DNA from: Pseudomonadota bacterium
Lineage (GTDB): Bacteria; Myxococcota_A; UBA9160; SZUA-336
Direction of reading: 5' to 3'
NCBI GenBank assembly: GCA_003247575.1
Contig: QJZC01000027.1
Coordinates: 100,429 to 164,428 of the forward strand
Length of the DNA: 64,000 nt
Position 1 is the stretch's first letter; the number at the start of each line of letters is the position of its first letter. A program made the translations under genes and the position numbers. The notes under the pieces are model-generated. The model saw only the letters and a program-made list of their open reading frames with translations, had not been told where the DNA came from and searched no databases. Shown here in pieces: positions 19,504-29,086 of this stretch.

Positions 19504-20808
19504 GTGGAACCGAAATCTGTGCGGGTGCTGGTCGGTTTGATCGCGTGCGGGCTGATCTGTGCTGCGGCTCGGCCAGGACTTGCGTGTGAAGCCATGATCG
19601 GCAGGGAGTACACGGACCCGCCCGAAGTCGCCCAGCTCGATCTGGATCGATCCCAGTGGCATGTCGGTCGGCGCCTGCGGGACGAGGGTCGCGCGCGAAT
19701 CGAGTATCTGAAGGCGGCGGAGACCACCCGCGATTGGACCGAGCTCGTCACCTGGCAGGTCACCTTCGGGAAGCAGGATCCGGATCGTTCCATGCGCGAG
19801 TTCCTGCGCATGCTCCGCTATCAGTGCCCAGAGCTCGAGTCGCGCACCGTTCGACAGACGGAGAGCGAGCTGATCTTCGAGTGGTGGCACTCGGGCTGTT
19901 TCGGCCGCCCCGCCCAACACGAGCTCGTCCGGCTCGTCTCGGGACTCACCGGCGGGCACATGCTCGCTTACGATCGTCGAGGGAAGCGGGTCGAGGGGGA
20001 GGACCGCGATCGCTGGCTCGAGCGGCTGCAGAAGGCACCGCTGGTGACGGAGATCGATCCAGCCTCCACTGAAGAGATCGATCAGGCTCGCCTAGCGATC
20101 TGGGCGCGTGACTACGATCGTGCGCACGAGCTCCTGCGGCAGTTGGCGAAGCAGGGGGACCCCGCGGCGCAGGAGGAGTTGGCCCGCCTCTCGTTCGAGG
20201 GATGGGGAACCGAGCAGAGCGATACTCAGGCCGTCGAGTGGTTCCGGAAGGCGATTGCCAAGGACTACGCGCCGGCACACTACAACTTGGCGCGCATGTA
20301 CGAGCAGGGTCGTGGGCTCGACCGCGATCCCGCCAAGGCGCGAGTGCATTTCGAGGCTGCCGCCAAACTCGGGCATGCGGACGCACAGGGGCGACTCGCC
20401 TTTCTGCTCCTCGACGAGCCCGAGCCGGACTATGCAGCCGCGGCCCGCTGGTTCGAACGCGCGTCGAAAGGCGGCCATCTGGATGCCGACTACTGGCTGG
20501 GCCGCATGGCGGAGGAGGGCTGGGGCGCCGAGGCCGATCTCGCCCGAGCCTTCGAGCTCTACACGGGGGCGGCCGAGGCGGGTCAGCCCGACGCGCAGTA
20601 TCGACTGGCGCTGCTCTATCAGGACGGGCGTGGGGTGAAGGCGGATCCAGACGAAGCGGGGAAGTGGGCCTATCGTGCCGCAGTGCAAGACAGTGCCGAA
20701 GCGCAGGAGCTTGTGCGGTCCCGTTACAGTCCATCTGCGCAGGCACCGAAGCTTTCCGTTCCCGAGAAGCTCGACCTGGAAGAGATGCGCAAAGCAATGA
20801 CTCCCTGA
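19504..20808 (+). CDS. Secreted SEL1/TPR-like repeat protein
   Basis: AQEELARLSFEGWGTEQSDTQAVEWFRKAIAKDYAPAHYNLARMYEQGRGLDRDPAKARVHFEAAAKLGHADAQGRLA; GTG start after gaggag. Confidence 0.88.
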   Translation: MEPKSVRVLVGLIACGLICAAARPGLACEAMIGREYTDPPEVAQLDLDRSQWHVGRRLRDEGRARIEYLKAAETTRDWTELVTWQVTFGKQDPDRSMREFLRMLRYQCPELESRTVRQTESELIFEWWHSGCFGRPAQHELVRLVSGLTGGHMLAYDRRGKRVEGEDRDRWLERLQKAPLVTEIDPASTEEIDQARLAIWARDYDRAHELLRQLAKQGDPAAQEELARLSFEGWGTEQSDTQAVEWFRKAIAKDYAPAHYNLARMYEQGRGLDRDPAKARVHFEAAAKLGHADAQGRLAFLLLDEPEPDYAAAARWFERASKGGHLDADYWLGRMAEEGWGAEADLARAFELYTGAAEAGQPDAQYRLALLYQDGRGVKADPDEAGKWAYRAAVQDSAEAQELVRSRYSPSAQAPKLSVPEKLDLEEMRKAMTP

Positions 20809-20878
20809 CTAGGCTCCGGCCCGGAGGGCGCCAGTCGGCGGTTGTCGCATGGCTCTCCCGGAGAGGGGCTCCCTTTGC

Positions 20879-22978
20879 TCAAGCGCCGTGCAGCACACGC
20901 GCGATGATCTCGCCCATCTCGCTCATCGAGATGGGCTTGGTCACGTAGGCTGCCACCCGGTCACTCGATGTGTGCTCCTCTAGCCCATTCTGTCCCGAGC
21001 CAGAGCAGAGAATGATGCGGACCTCGGGATCGATCGCCTTGAGCTGCTCACTCAAGGTGTCGCCGTCCATACCGGGCATGGCGACATCCGAGATGACCAG
21101 GTCGAAGCCGTTCGGCTCCTCACAGAAGAGAGCGAGCGCTTGTCGAAAGCCCGTAGCGGTTGCGACCTCGTAGCCCATGTGGCCGAGCATTCGCTGCGCG
21201 AGAGCGACCTGGACCGCGTCGTCATCGACGAACAGGATGCGCTCGCTACCGCTATGGATCGGTGGCGGTGGGGAGTAGCGAGTGCTGGGCGTCTCTAGTG
21301 CCCGCGGCAGCAATACCGTGAAGGCCGTTCCGACGCCAGGCTGGCTCTGAACCTGGATACTGCCCCCGCACTCGCGCACGATACCGTGAACCACGGACAG
21401 GCCCATGCCCGTTCCTTCTCCTTCGCGCTTGGTCGTGTAGAAGGGTTCGAAGACGCGACGTGCGACTTCCGGTGGCATCCCGCTGCCGGTATCTCGGACG
21501 GATAGCTCGACGTAGTCTCCGGGTTCGATGGCGTCGAGAGATCTCGTCTGCCCGATGTCCATCGTTCGATCGCGCAGCGAGACCGACAGGGTGCCCGGGT
21601 CGGGCTGTATCGCCTGGATCGCATTCGTGCACAGGTTCATGACCACCTGATGCATGTGAACGGGATCTGCGATCACGTATGCGCTGCTGCGCAGGTCGCG
21701 CTCGATCGTCACCGTCGGAGGCAGGGATCCGCGCATCAGGCCGAGCGCTTCCGTCACCGCAGCCTGTAGCTCGATCGGCTGCTTCTCCGGTTTCGATTGA
21801 CGGCTGAAGAGAAGGATCTGCCTCGTCAGTTCTCGAGCGCGCCCCACTGCTGAGAGGATCTGCTCGAGATTGTCGTGCAGGGCGGACCCAGCTTCGACTT
21901 CGGGAATGCTCAGCTCGGTGAATCCGAGAATGGCTGCCAAGAGATTGTTGAAGTCGTGCGCGATGCCCCCGGCCAGAGTGCCGATGGTCTCCATCTTCTG
22001 GGCTTGCTGCAGACGATACGACATCTCGTGCTGCTGGCGCTCCAGCTGCTCACGGAGCTTCAGCTCCTCGACCAGCTGCAGGTTTGCGCGCTCGAGCCCC
22101 GCGGTACGTTCCGTCACCGTTGCTTCCAGACACATGCGAGCGTCCAGCAGCTCGGACTGGGCTCGCTTGAGCATCCTCTGGTCCATGGCGAGCTCGCGCG
22201 CCTTCTGGATCAGCTGTTGTTGTTCTCGCAGAGAATGAGGGTTGTGTGTGATGATCAAAGAGCGATGGCTGCGAGTACAGACTGCTGTTGCTTCGAAGGA
22301 GTGTTCGTTTCCCAGCGGGTCACGCTCCGTCCAGGTTCCAGAGTGGAGACTACCGCTCTTCGACTCCTTCCAGAAGGTGCTGGCTTCACGCAAGAAGTGC
22401 GCTAGGAATGAGTCCACGCCCAGCTCGGCGGAGTCTGGCGCAGGGAGCGAGAAGAACTCGGGGAACGACGTCAGCCAGGTCGGAGACGTGATCGGGGCCA
22501 GTCGCAGCGGGGAATCCGACTCGATGCGGAACACTGCGAGGTCGAGTGCGCCCGACAGCTCTTTCCAGAACTCGTCCCCGAAGCCTGAGGGCTGTAGGGG
22601 AGTCGCGCGAGCGAGTGCCCATCGGTTCAGCTTCTCTTGCCATTGCTTCAGTAGCCCATAGCGGTCCGTTGCGTCGATGAACAGCAGCCCGTAGCCGAAG
22701 TCCGTCTGGAAACAGTGAACGTCGAGGGTGGTCGTCGCGTTCAGTCGGATCAGCGGCAGGTAGAGCGAGCGGGAGCGCATCGGTATGAGCCCTTCGGTGA
22801 ACAGCAGTTGTTCCTGGAGGGAGCGCCCTGGCTCGATTCCGGCCAGCCCGAGGGCGGCTAGATCCCCCCCGAACTCGAGAATCGTTCCCGATTCATCCAC
22901 CGAGCCGTACGCGAAGACGATCTGCTCCTCGATCTGATCCAGAAGGAAGTTGCGGACGAAGCTCGGGGTGCGGCTCAT
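20879..22978 (-). CDS. Hybrid sensor histidine kinase/response regulator
   Basis: METIGTLAGGIAHDFNNLLAAILGFTEL; DTGSGMPPEV; GEGTGMGLSVVHGI; receiver ILFVDDDAVQ...FDLVISDVAMPGMDGD. Confidence 0.92.
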   Translation of the reverse strand: MSRTPSFVRNFLLDQIEEQIVFAYGSVDESGTILEFGGDLAALGLAGIEPGRSLQEQLLFTEGLIPMRSRSLYLPLIRLNATTTLDVHCFQTDFGYGLLFIDATDRYGLLKQWQEKLNRWALARATPLQPSGFGDEFWKELSGALDLAVFRIESDSPLRLAPITSPTWLTSFPEFFSLPAPDSAELGVDSFLAHFLREASTFWKESKSGSLHSGTWTERDPLGNEHSFEATAVCTRSHRSLIITHNPHSLREQQQLIQKARELAMDQRMLKRAQSELLDARMCLEATVTERTAGLERANLQLVEELKLREQLERQQHEMSYRLQQAQKMETIGTLAGGIAHDFNNLLAAILGFTELSIPEVEAGSALHDNLEQILSAVGRARELTRQILLFSRQSKPEKQPIELQAAVTEALGLMRGSLPPTVTIERDLRSSAYVIADPVHMHQVVMNLCTNAIQAIQPDPGTLSVSLRDRTMDIGQTRSLDAIEPGDYVELSVRDTGSGMPPEVARRVFEPFYTTKREGEGTGMGLSVVHGIVRECGGSIQVQSQPGVGTAFTVLLPRALETPSTRYSPPPPIHSGSERILFVDDDAVQVALAQRMLGHMGYEVATATGFRQALALFCEEPNGFDLVISDVAMPGMDGDTLSEQLKAIDPEVRIILCSGSGQNGLEEHTSSDRVAAYVTKPISMSEMGEIIARVLHGA

Positions 22979-23475
22979 GGCCTATTCAGCGTGAGCTTTG
23001 CGAGCTCGCGAAAGGCCGGGTCTACGGACTCACCCGTCTTGGCGCTGGTGAAGAAGAGCGGCGTATCGTCTTCTGCGAGCGTGTCCAGATCTCGAGCGCG
23101 AATCTCCCACAGACGATCGAGATCGACCTTGTTCACCGCGATCACCGTAGGTACGGGACCGACGGCGGAGCGAGCGCGATCTCGGAGCTTGGCGGCGATC
23201 TCGACCGTACCGCGACGGGTCCCATCCACGACGAACAGCAGGCCGGAAGCGCCTTTCAGATATGACATCTGAACGCTCTGGAAGTCGTCCTCGCCGTGGA
23301 GATCCCAAAGGATCAGCGAGATGTCCTGTTCATCGATCTGAAGCTGTTTCTTCTCGATGCGCACGCCGACCGTCGTGTAGTAGCGTGCAGAGAAGATCGA
23401 GTGCACGTGCCGCTGCACGAGGCTGGTCTTCCCAGCCGCGAAGGCGCCGATCAGGCATATCTTCTTCTTGATCAT
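22975..23475 (-). CDS. Ras/Rab-like small GTPase
   Basis: P-loop GAFAAGKTSL; TTVGVRIEKK; WDLHGED; NKVD; TSAKTG; ATGA overlap with downstream kinase gene. Confidence 0.88.
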   Translation of the reverse strand: MIKKKICLIGAFAAGKTSLVQRHVHSIFSARYYTTVGVRIEKKQLQIDEQDISLILWDLHGEDDFQSVQMSYLKGASGLLFVVDGTRRGTVEIAAKLRDRARSAVGPVPTVIAVNKVDLDRLWEIRARDLDTLAEDDTPLFFTSAKTGESVDPAFRELAKLTLNRP

Positions 23476-25257
23476 TCACGATCTCGACTGATTCCCGAGG
23501 AGAACGCTGAAGGTTACCTTTCTGAGCGCCGCGAGCTCTGTCGCTGCGCTGGGGCTCGAGCTCGCCGGCAGGGCCGCCTGGCTCACCGAGACACTCGTCG
23601 TATCCACCCCGCGCGTCTCTAGGAGCCGAAGCACCGACAGCGCTCGGCGGTTGCTGAGCTCGTGGTTGAAGTCTCGAGCACCCGTTGGGTCTGCGTGTCC
23701 CACGATCACGATTCGAAGCGGAACACCGGTGTGTCTCGACAGCTGTTGCGCTTCGCGTACGAGCGTCTCGATCGTGTCGATTGCGTCCTCCTGGCCTGGG
23801 CTGGGTTGGCCGCGCGCGCGTTCGAAATAGAGCACCGAGCGCTCGAGCGATTGGCGAACGTGCTCGAGGGCACGCGCCTGTGTGTCTTCCAGGCGTTCGA
23901 AATCGATCGCGTCGACTCCCACGATCGACCCTGCATCTCGTCGTGCGCGTGCGATCCAGTCGTGTGTTGCGCTCCCGGATAGCATCAGGGTGCCTTTCAC
24001 TACCTCGAGCGCCACACTTTCGGGCGGATGCAGGCGCGCTGTGGCTCGCCGTGCAGCCAGATCATCGTCCGCCGCAAAATAGGTGCTCCACGTGGCCGTG
24101 ACGGCTTCGCGTGGGATACCTGCACGGTCCAGCAGCACTGCGGGGTCTCGTGAGATGGGATCCCGTAGTCCCGTGAGCTCCCAGGTAGCGCCACGCTTGT
24201 CGGCCTCGAGGACAACGATGCCGGGCTCGGCCCGAACCAGTTCCAGGAAGTGGTTCCAGCGCCTGTGCTCGCCGATGGTCATGCTGATCCACGTGACGGC
24301 GGCCAGCACCCCAGCGCTCGCTGCAATCCACGCCGGTGCTCTGGAGCGTGGAGCGGGATCGCGGATCTCGAAACTCAAGGCCTCTTCGAGCTTTGGCTGT
24401 ACCAGCCGGAATGGCGATGGATCTCCGTCGAATGTGTCGAGCTTGCGTCGGAAGAGGAGATGGATCTCCTCGAGCATCTTTTGTAGCTGGGCCCTCAGAT
24501 GAAGGGGCGGTGTGCCTCGAATTACCGCCGCCAGGGTGGCTTCTGGGCCCGTCTCGATCCATACGGCCTGGCCGGCATCGGTCTCGAAGGCATGCATCAC
24601 TTCGCCTTCGGAGGTCCCGAAGGCGTCGCGTACGAAGTCCTGGATAGCCGTCAGCATTCCAGCGACCTGATCAGGATCACGAGGCTCGGTGGACTCCGTA
24701 GCGGCCTTTGCGAGTAGAATGCCAGAGCTTCGGTGGATGAGCAGCAGCTGCTCGATGCGATACACCAAGTGGTGAAGAAGAACGATTTCCGCATAGGGAC
24801 GGTGCGATATCCATGCCTGCCAGCGCCAACGTAGGCTTCGAAGAGAGAGCCCCTCGGTCAATACGCGATTGAGTGACTGGACCATGCGGGTGATTGCAGC
24901 GGTCACAGCCTTGCGGATGCCTGGCCCGAGCGCGGGGAAGATTGCATCCGCAATGGCTGCGGGGTCTCTGCGCACGGAGGCTCTGAGCGCGCCATCGATC
25001 GATGGCTGCAGCGCCTCGGCCAGGCGATCGCTGCGCTCGCTCGCCAGTGTGATCGCATCGGGTAGCGCGGTGCTGATGGACTCTGCGTGGAGTACCGGGT
25101 CGTCGAGGAGCGCCTGCACCGCCTCAATGTGTTCGCGCTCTGGTCCGACGATCAGGCTCCGAAGCTGGCGCCACTGGTCGAGATTATCGGGAGGTGGCGC
25201 CGGATCGGCTTTGCTGGCGAAATCGGTCATGAAGCCACCGGACGATTCTCCACTCAC
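23476..25257 (-). CDS. OmpA-family C-terminal domain protein with internal TM and large helical N-terminal domain
   Basis: IVIVGHADPTGARDFNHELSNRRALSVLRLLETRGVD; TM APAWIAASAGVLAAVTWISM. Start 25257 (GTG) or 25230 (ATG). Confidence 0.85.
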   Translation of the reverse strand: MSGESSGGFMTDFASKADPAPPPDNLDQWRQLRSLIVGPEREHIEAVQALLDDPVLHAESISTALPDAITLASERSDRLAEALQPSIDGALRASVRRDPAAIADAIFPALGPGIRKAVTAAITRMVQSLNRVLTEGLSLRSLRWRWQAWISHRPYAEIVLLHHLVYRIEQLLLIHRSSGILLAKAATESTEPRDPDQVAGMLTAIQDFVRDAFGTSEGEVMHAFETDAGQAVWIETGPEATLAAVIRGTPPLHLRAQLQKMLEEIHLLFRRKLDTFDGDPSPFRLVQPKLEEALSFEIRDPAPRSRAPAWIAASAGVLAAVTWISMTIGEHRRWNHFLELVRAEPGIVVLEADKRGATWELTGLRDPISRDPAVLLDRAGIPREAVTATWSTYFAADDDLAARRATARLHPPESVALEVVKGTLMLSGSATHDWIARARRDAGSIVGVDAIDFERLEDTQARALEHVRQSLERSVLYFERARGQPSPGQEDAIDTIETLVREAQQLSRHTGVPLRIVIVGHADPTGARDFNHELSNRRALSVLRLLETRGVDTTSVSVSQAALPASSSPSAATELAALRKVTFSVLLGNQSRS

Positions 25258-25329
25258 CGTTAGCGTTCGCGAGGCGGAGCCCGAAGGCGCATAGTCGGAT
25301 GGACCGGCTTCGGGCTAGCGTTGTTCGAT

Positions 25330-25941
25330 CTATCCCTTCGGAGGGACGGTCGTGTCCTTCGTGAAGTTCGATGCGCGCATCGCGACGTCCATCAAGAGCT
25401 CCGAGAATGCGCTGCGATCCAGCTTGCTCTCCTCCAGTCGCTCCGCCGACGCTTCGATCTCTTGGCTGATGCGATCGTACTTTGCTTGCGCGTCGTCCGA
25501 GAGCTGCTTCGATTGATCCAGGATTCTCTGACGGAGGTCGGTGATTCGCTCCGAGAGCTTGTCGTCGATCGTCTGACTCTTCCGGCTCGCCGCTTCGGTG
25601 CTCGCCTTGAGCTCTTCCGCTAGCCGGTGCTCGCTCGAGCATCGTTGCTCACTCTCCTCCTTGAGCCGCTCCTTCAGGGTGGTGAGCTCTTCTTGGAAAT
25701 AGCGCTCGAGCGCACCGAGTCGTCGGAACACCTCCTCGCGCAGGTCGGCAGTGACCTTGCTCAAGTGCTCCTCGCACTTGGCGAAGCGGCGATCGAATTC
25801 ACGCACTTGGTTCCCGAACAAGATGTCCCGGATCTTGTCGATGTTTCCTGTCTCGGGAGTCCCGCCGCGCTCTGCTCTCGGGCTGTCTGTTGCGGGTGGG
25901 GCCGAAGGCTTGGGATCTGTCTTCGGAGACCGGTTCGACAT
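25330..25941 (-). CDS. Coiled-coil protein
   Basis: IDKIRDILFGNQVREFDRRFAKCEEHLSKVTADLREEVFRRLGALERYFQEELTTLKERLKEE; heptad-rich. Confidence 0.8.
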   Translation of the reverse strand: MSNRSPKTDPKPSAPPATDSPRAERGGTPETGNIDKIRDILFGNQVREFDRRFAKCEEHLSKVTADLREEVFRRLGALERYFQEELTTLKERLKEESEQRCSSEHRLAEELKASTEAASRKSQTIDDKLSERITDLRQRILDQSKQLSDDAQAKYDRISQEIEASAERLEESKLDRSAFSELLMDVAMRASNFTKDTTVPPKG

Positions 25942-26344
25942 GGCTTCCTCCTGTTGCTTCACACAGGTACGATCGTGAGCCATCGGCAAGGGCTGCACGA
26001 GGTTGCGCCGAAGGAGCTTCGGGAGGCCGCGGGGACGGTTCGGGGCAGAAGCAACCGCGGTGGATTCAGCCGAACGCGAGCAGGGAGCAACTCCGCTGTC
26101 GAGACAGTTTCGTGCTCCCGACAATTATGCACAAGTTCGCCGGCAAGGTCCCGTCGAATCGAGCGTGCAAGCGAGGAATGGAAGGGGATCGGCTTCGTCT
26201 GCGTGCATTCGGAGACATTGCGTCCCGATTGGACCGCATGGGGTGCGGAGCGGACGATCTCTCAGACTCTGTCGGCCAGGTTCGTGGAGTTCGGACTCGC
26301 GAGTGCCTGGGAAGATGGAGTAGCTTCCCCCCGGGAGGCTGAAT

Positions 26345-28042
26345 CTGCTGATCGCGAAGTTACTGGGTGGTGTGGGGCTCTTCTTGCTCGGCATGCGCCT
26401 GATGACGGACGGGTTGAAGCTTGCCGCCGGGCAGGCGCTGCGAGAGATCCTCGCACGCTCGACCGCCACGCAGCTGCGCGGTGTGGCATCCGGGTTTCTG
26501 ATGACCTCGGTCGTGCAGTCGTCGAGTGCGATCACGGTCGCGACCATCGGTTTCGTGAACGCCGGACTGCTGTCGCTCGCGCAAGCCCTCGCTGTCACGT
26601 ACGGCAGCAACATCGGCACGACGACGACCGGCTGGCTGGTTGCTGCGGTTGGATTTCACGTGAATGTCGCCGCTTTCGCGCTGCCGCTGATCGGCGTCGG
26701 AATGGCACTGCGCGTGATCCAGCGCGATGGCCGGATGGGTGCACTCGGCGAGGCACTCGCGGGCTTCGGGGTGTTCTTCCTCGGTATAGACGCGCTGCGA
26801 GGCGCGTTCGAGAGCGCGAGTCTCCAGTTCGAGTTCGGCGCACTGGCCGGTGCGGGGCCCTTGCGTGCGTTCGCGCTCGTTGCGGTCGGATTCGCGCTGA
26901 CCGTGCTCATGCAGTCTTCGAGCGCTGCGATCGCGATCATCCTGACGGCCGCCGGAGGGGGTGTGGTGCCCATGGGCAGCGGAGCAGCTTTGGTGATCGG
27001 CGCGAACATCGGGACGACCTCGACCGCTGGTCTCGCAGCGCTCGGTGCGACCGCGAACGCGAAGCGGGTCGCAGCGGGACACGTCGCGTTCAATCTGTTG
27101 ACCGGATGTGTCGCCTTGGCACTACTGCCGTTGTTGTTGGTGTTGCTCCAGACCGCGCGTGACTTCCTGCACTTGGACTCGGAGCCCGCGGCTGTGCTGG
27201 CGAGCTTCCACACCTTGTTCAACCTGCTCGGGGTCGCCTTGCTGTGGCCGCTCACTCCGCGGCTGATCCGCTTCCTGGAGCACCGATTCCGGCGCCCCGA
27301 CGAGGACCTGGCGAAACCGAGGCACATCGATCGGAACGTTCTCGAGACTCCCAGTCTGGCCCTCGACGCGCTGATCCTCGAGCTCGGGCGCGCGGGGCGG
27401 ATCGTGCGAGAGCTTGCGCTATCTGCTCTGTCAGGGGCGGGAAGGCCCAGCGAAGGTCAGCGGGGTGTCCGCGAAGCGTTGGACACGCTGCTGCGCAGTA
27501 TCGGTGAGTATGTGCAGCAGCTGCAGCGAAGACCCCTTTCAGCGGAGCTGGCCGCACTGCTGCCCGAGGTGCTGCGCGTGTCGCGCTACTATGTCGCGGC
27601 GGCCGAGCTCGCTCTGAGCGCTGCGGCGAGCGACACGCACGCCTGGAGGCTCCAGCTGGAGCCCTTCGCCGCTGCCGAGCGACTGCGCAGCTTCCTGACG
27701 CGGGTCGAGGAGCTGATTCGGTTTGCGGACGTGCAAGGTGAGGACTTCCGCGAAGCCGGACTGGAGCTACCGCTCGCGGACGTGCAGCGCTCGTACCATG
27801 AGCTGAAGCAGGAGCTCCTGAGCGCCGCGGGTACCCGCGGGGAGATCAGTATTCAACACCTGGTCGATGCGCTCGAGTGGCTCAGCCATGTGCACCGCCT
27901 GGCCGAGCAGGTCGAGCGGGGTGCGCGTTTCCTCGCACGGCTTCGCGAGCGAACGCGCCTCGAATCGAGTGGCGGACGTCCGGAGGCCACAGCCGTGGAA
28001 CCGTCCGCCGCCAGCGCGGAGGCAGCCGCGCAGATTTCGTGA
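26345..28042 (+). CDS. Na/Pi cotransporter family protein with C-terminal PhoU-like domain
   Basis: GGVGLFLLGMRLMTDGLK; SVVQSSSAITVATIGFVNAG; YGSNIGTTTTGWL; MQSSSAAIAIILTAA; GANIGTTSTA. Proposed CTG start with GGGAGG 6 nt upstream; ORF track begins at GTG 26372. Confidence 0.9.
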   Translation: MLIAKLLGGVGLFLLGMRLMTDGLKLAAGQALREILARSTATQLRGVASGFLMTSVVQSSSAITVATIGFVNAGLLSLAQALAVTYGSNIGTTTTGWLVAAVGFHVNVAAFALPLIGVGMALRVIQRDGRMGALGEALAGFGVFFLGIDALRGAFESASLQFEFGALAGAGPLRAFALVAVGFALTVLMQSSSAAIAIILTAAGGGVVPMGSGAALVIGANIGTTSTAGLAALGATANAKRVAAGHVAFNLLTGCVALALLPLLLVLLQTARDFLHLDSEPAAVLASFHTLFNLLGVALLWPLTPRLIRFLEHRFRRPDEDLAKPRHIDRNVLETPSLALDALILELGRAGRIVRELALSALSGAGRPSEGQRGVREALDTLLRSIGEYVQQLQRRPLSAELAALLPEVLRVSRYYVAAAELALSAAASDTHAWRLQLEPFAAAERLRSFLTRVEELIRFADVQGEDFREAGLELPLADVQRSYHELKQELLSAAGTRGEISIQHLVDALEWLSHVHRLAEQVERGARFLARLRERTRLESSGGRPEATAVEPSAASAEAAAQIS

Positions 28043-28213
28043 AGCCCTCCCGTCTCCAGTTCTCGACATGTCATCGCAGTGTCCGCCCAGGCAGCGCGCC
28101 GGCCTCTGCGGATTCCTGCTACGCTGCGGCCCGGCGACTGGAGGGGCGGGGTGGGCTGAGCCTGAGACAGGTTTGAGCCCGAGAGAGGCTCGGAGCGCGA
28201 GAGATCGATCGAA

Positions 28214-29014
28214 ATGGGATTCGCCGAGGAGACCGCGGTCGCAGCCCGCACGCAGACGACCTACGCCGCCCAGCTGCATTCGGGGTGGGACATCGCCGGA
28301 AACGCAAATGGGGGATATCTGCTCGCCATCGCGGCGCGGGCCCTGTTGCAGCATACCGGACGTCCGGACCCAATCACCGTGACGGCACACTACCTGAGAC
28401 CCGGTCGTCCAGGCCCCGTTTCGATCGAGTGCCGCACCATCAAGCGGGGGCGGCGCTTCAGTACCGCGGGGGCCACGCTGACGAGTGACGGGCGTCCGTT
28501 GATCGAGGTGCTCGGCACCTTTGGCACGCTCGAGAAGCGCCTCCCCGAGGTCGAGCGGATCGATGGCTGCCCCCCCGACTTGCCTCCGCTCGAGACCTGC
28601 GTGAGTCGCCTCCCCAGCTCGGGGGACATGGCCGCGTCGTTCGCTCGGCGCGTCGATTTGCGCCTGCATCCCGCGGACTCCGGATTTCAGACAGGATCGC
28701 CGACTGGAGAAGCGCGCATGCGAGGTTGGCTTCGGCTGGCACGAGATGAGCCGATCGACACTGTGGCACTGCTGCTGTGCGCAGACGCACTGCCCCCGAC
28801 GATCTTCAACGCAAATCTACCCGTTGCCTGGACTCCGACGATCGAGCTGACCGTGCACGTGCGCGCGCGTCCGAGCTTGGGCTGGCTGCGCACGGCCTTC
28901 ACAACGCGCTTCGTCAGTGGCGGTTTTCGCGACGAGGACGGTGAGCTGTGGGACTCCGCGGGTCAGCTGGTCGCTCAGTCACGCCAGCTGGCGCTGTTGC
29001 CGCTCGAGCGGTAA
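28214..29014 (+). CDS. Thioesterase (acyl-CoA thioesterase/TesB-like)
   Basis: GWDIAGNANGGYLLAIAARAL; TVTAHYLRPGRPGPVSIECRTIKRGRRFSTAGATLTSDGRPLIEVLGTFG. Confidence 0.8.
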   Translation: MGFAEETAVAARTQTTYAAQLHSGWDIAGNANGGYLLAIAARALLQHTGRPDPITVTAHYLRPGRPGPVSIECRTIKRGRRFSTAGATLTSDGRPLIEVLGTFGTLEKRLPEVERIDGCPPDLPPLETCVSRLPSSGDMAASFARRVDLRLHPADSGFQTGSPTGEARMRGWLRLARDEPIDTVALLLCADALPPTIFNANLPVAWTPTIELTVHVRARPSLGWLRTAFTTRFVSGGFRDEDGELWDSAGQLVAQSRQLALLPLER

Positions 29015-29086
29015 CCCCCGCATCCGACCCTCACGCAGCCCTGGGAGACGGACCGGAGGCGAGGCGCGGGGTGATAGAGTAGCCCC

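Noticed and set aside
25627-27162. 511-aa plus-strand ORF
   Set aside because: Spans antisense of the coiled-coil gene and out of frame with the Na/Pi cotransporter; shadow ORF.
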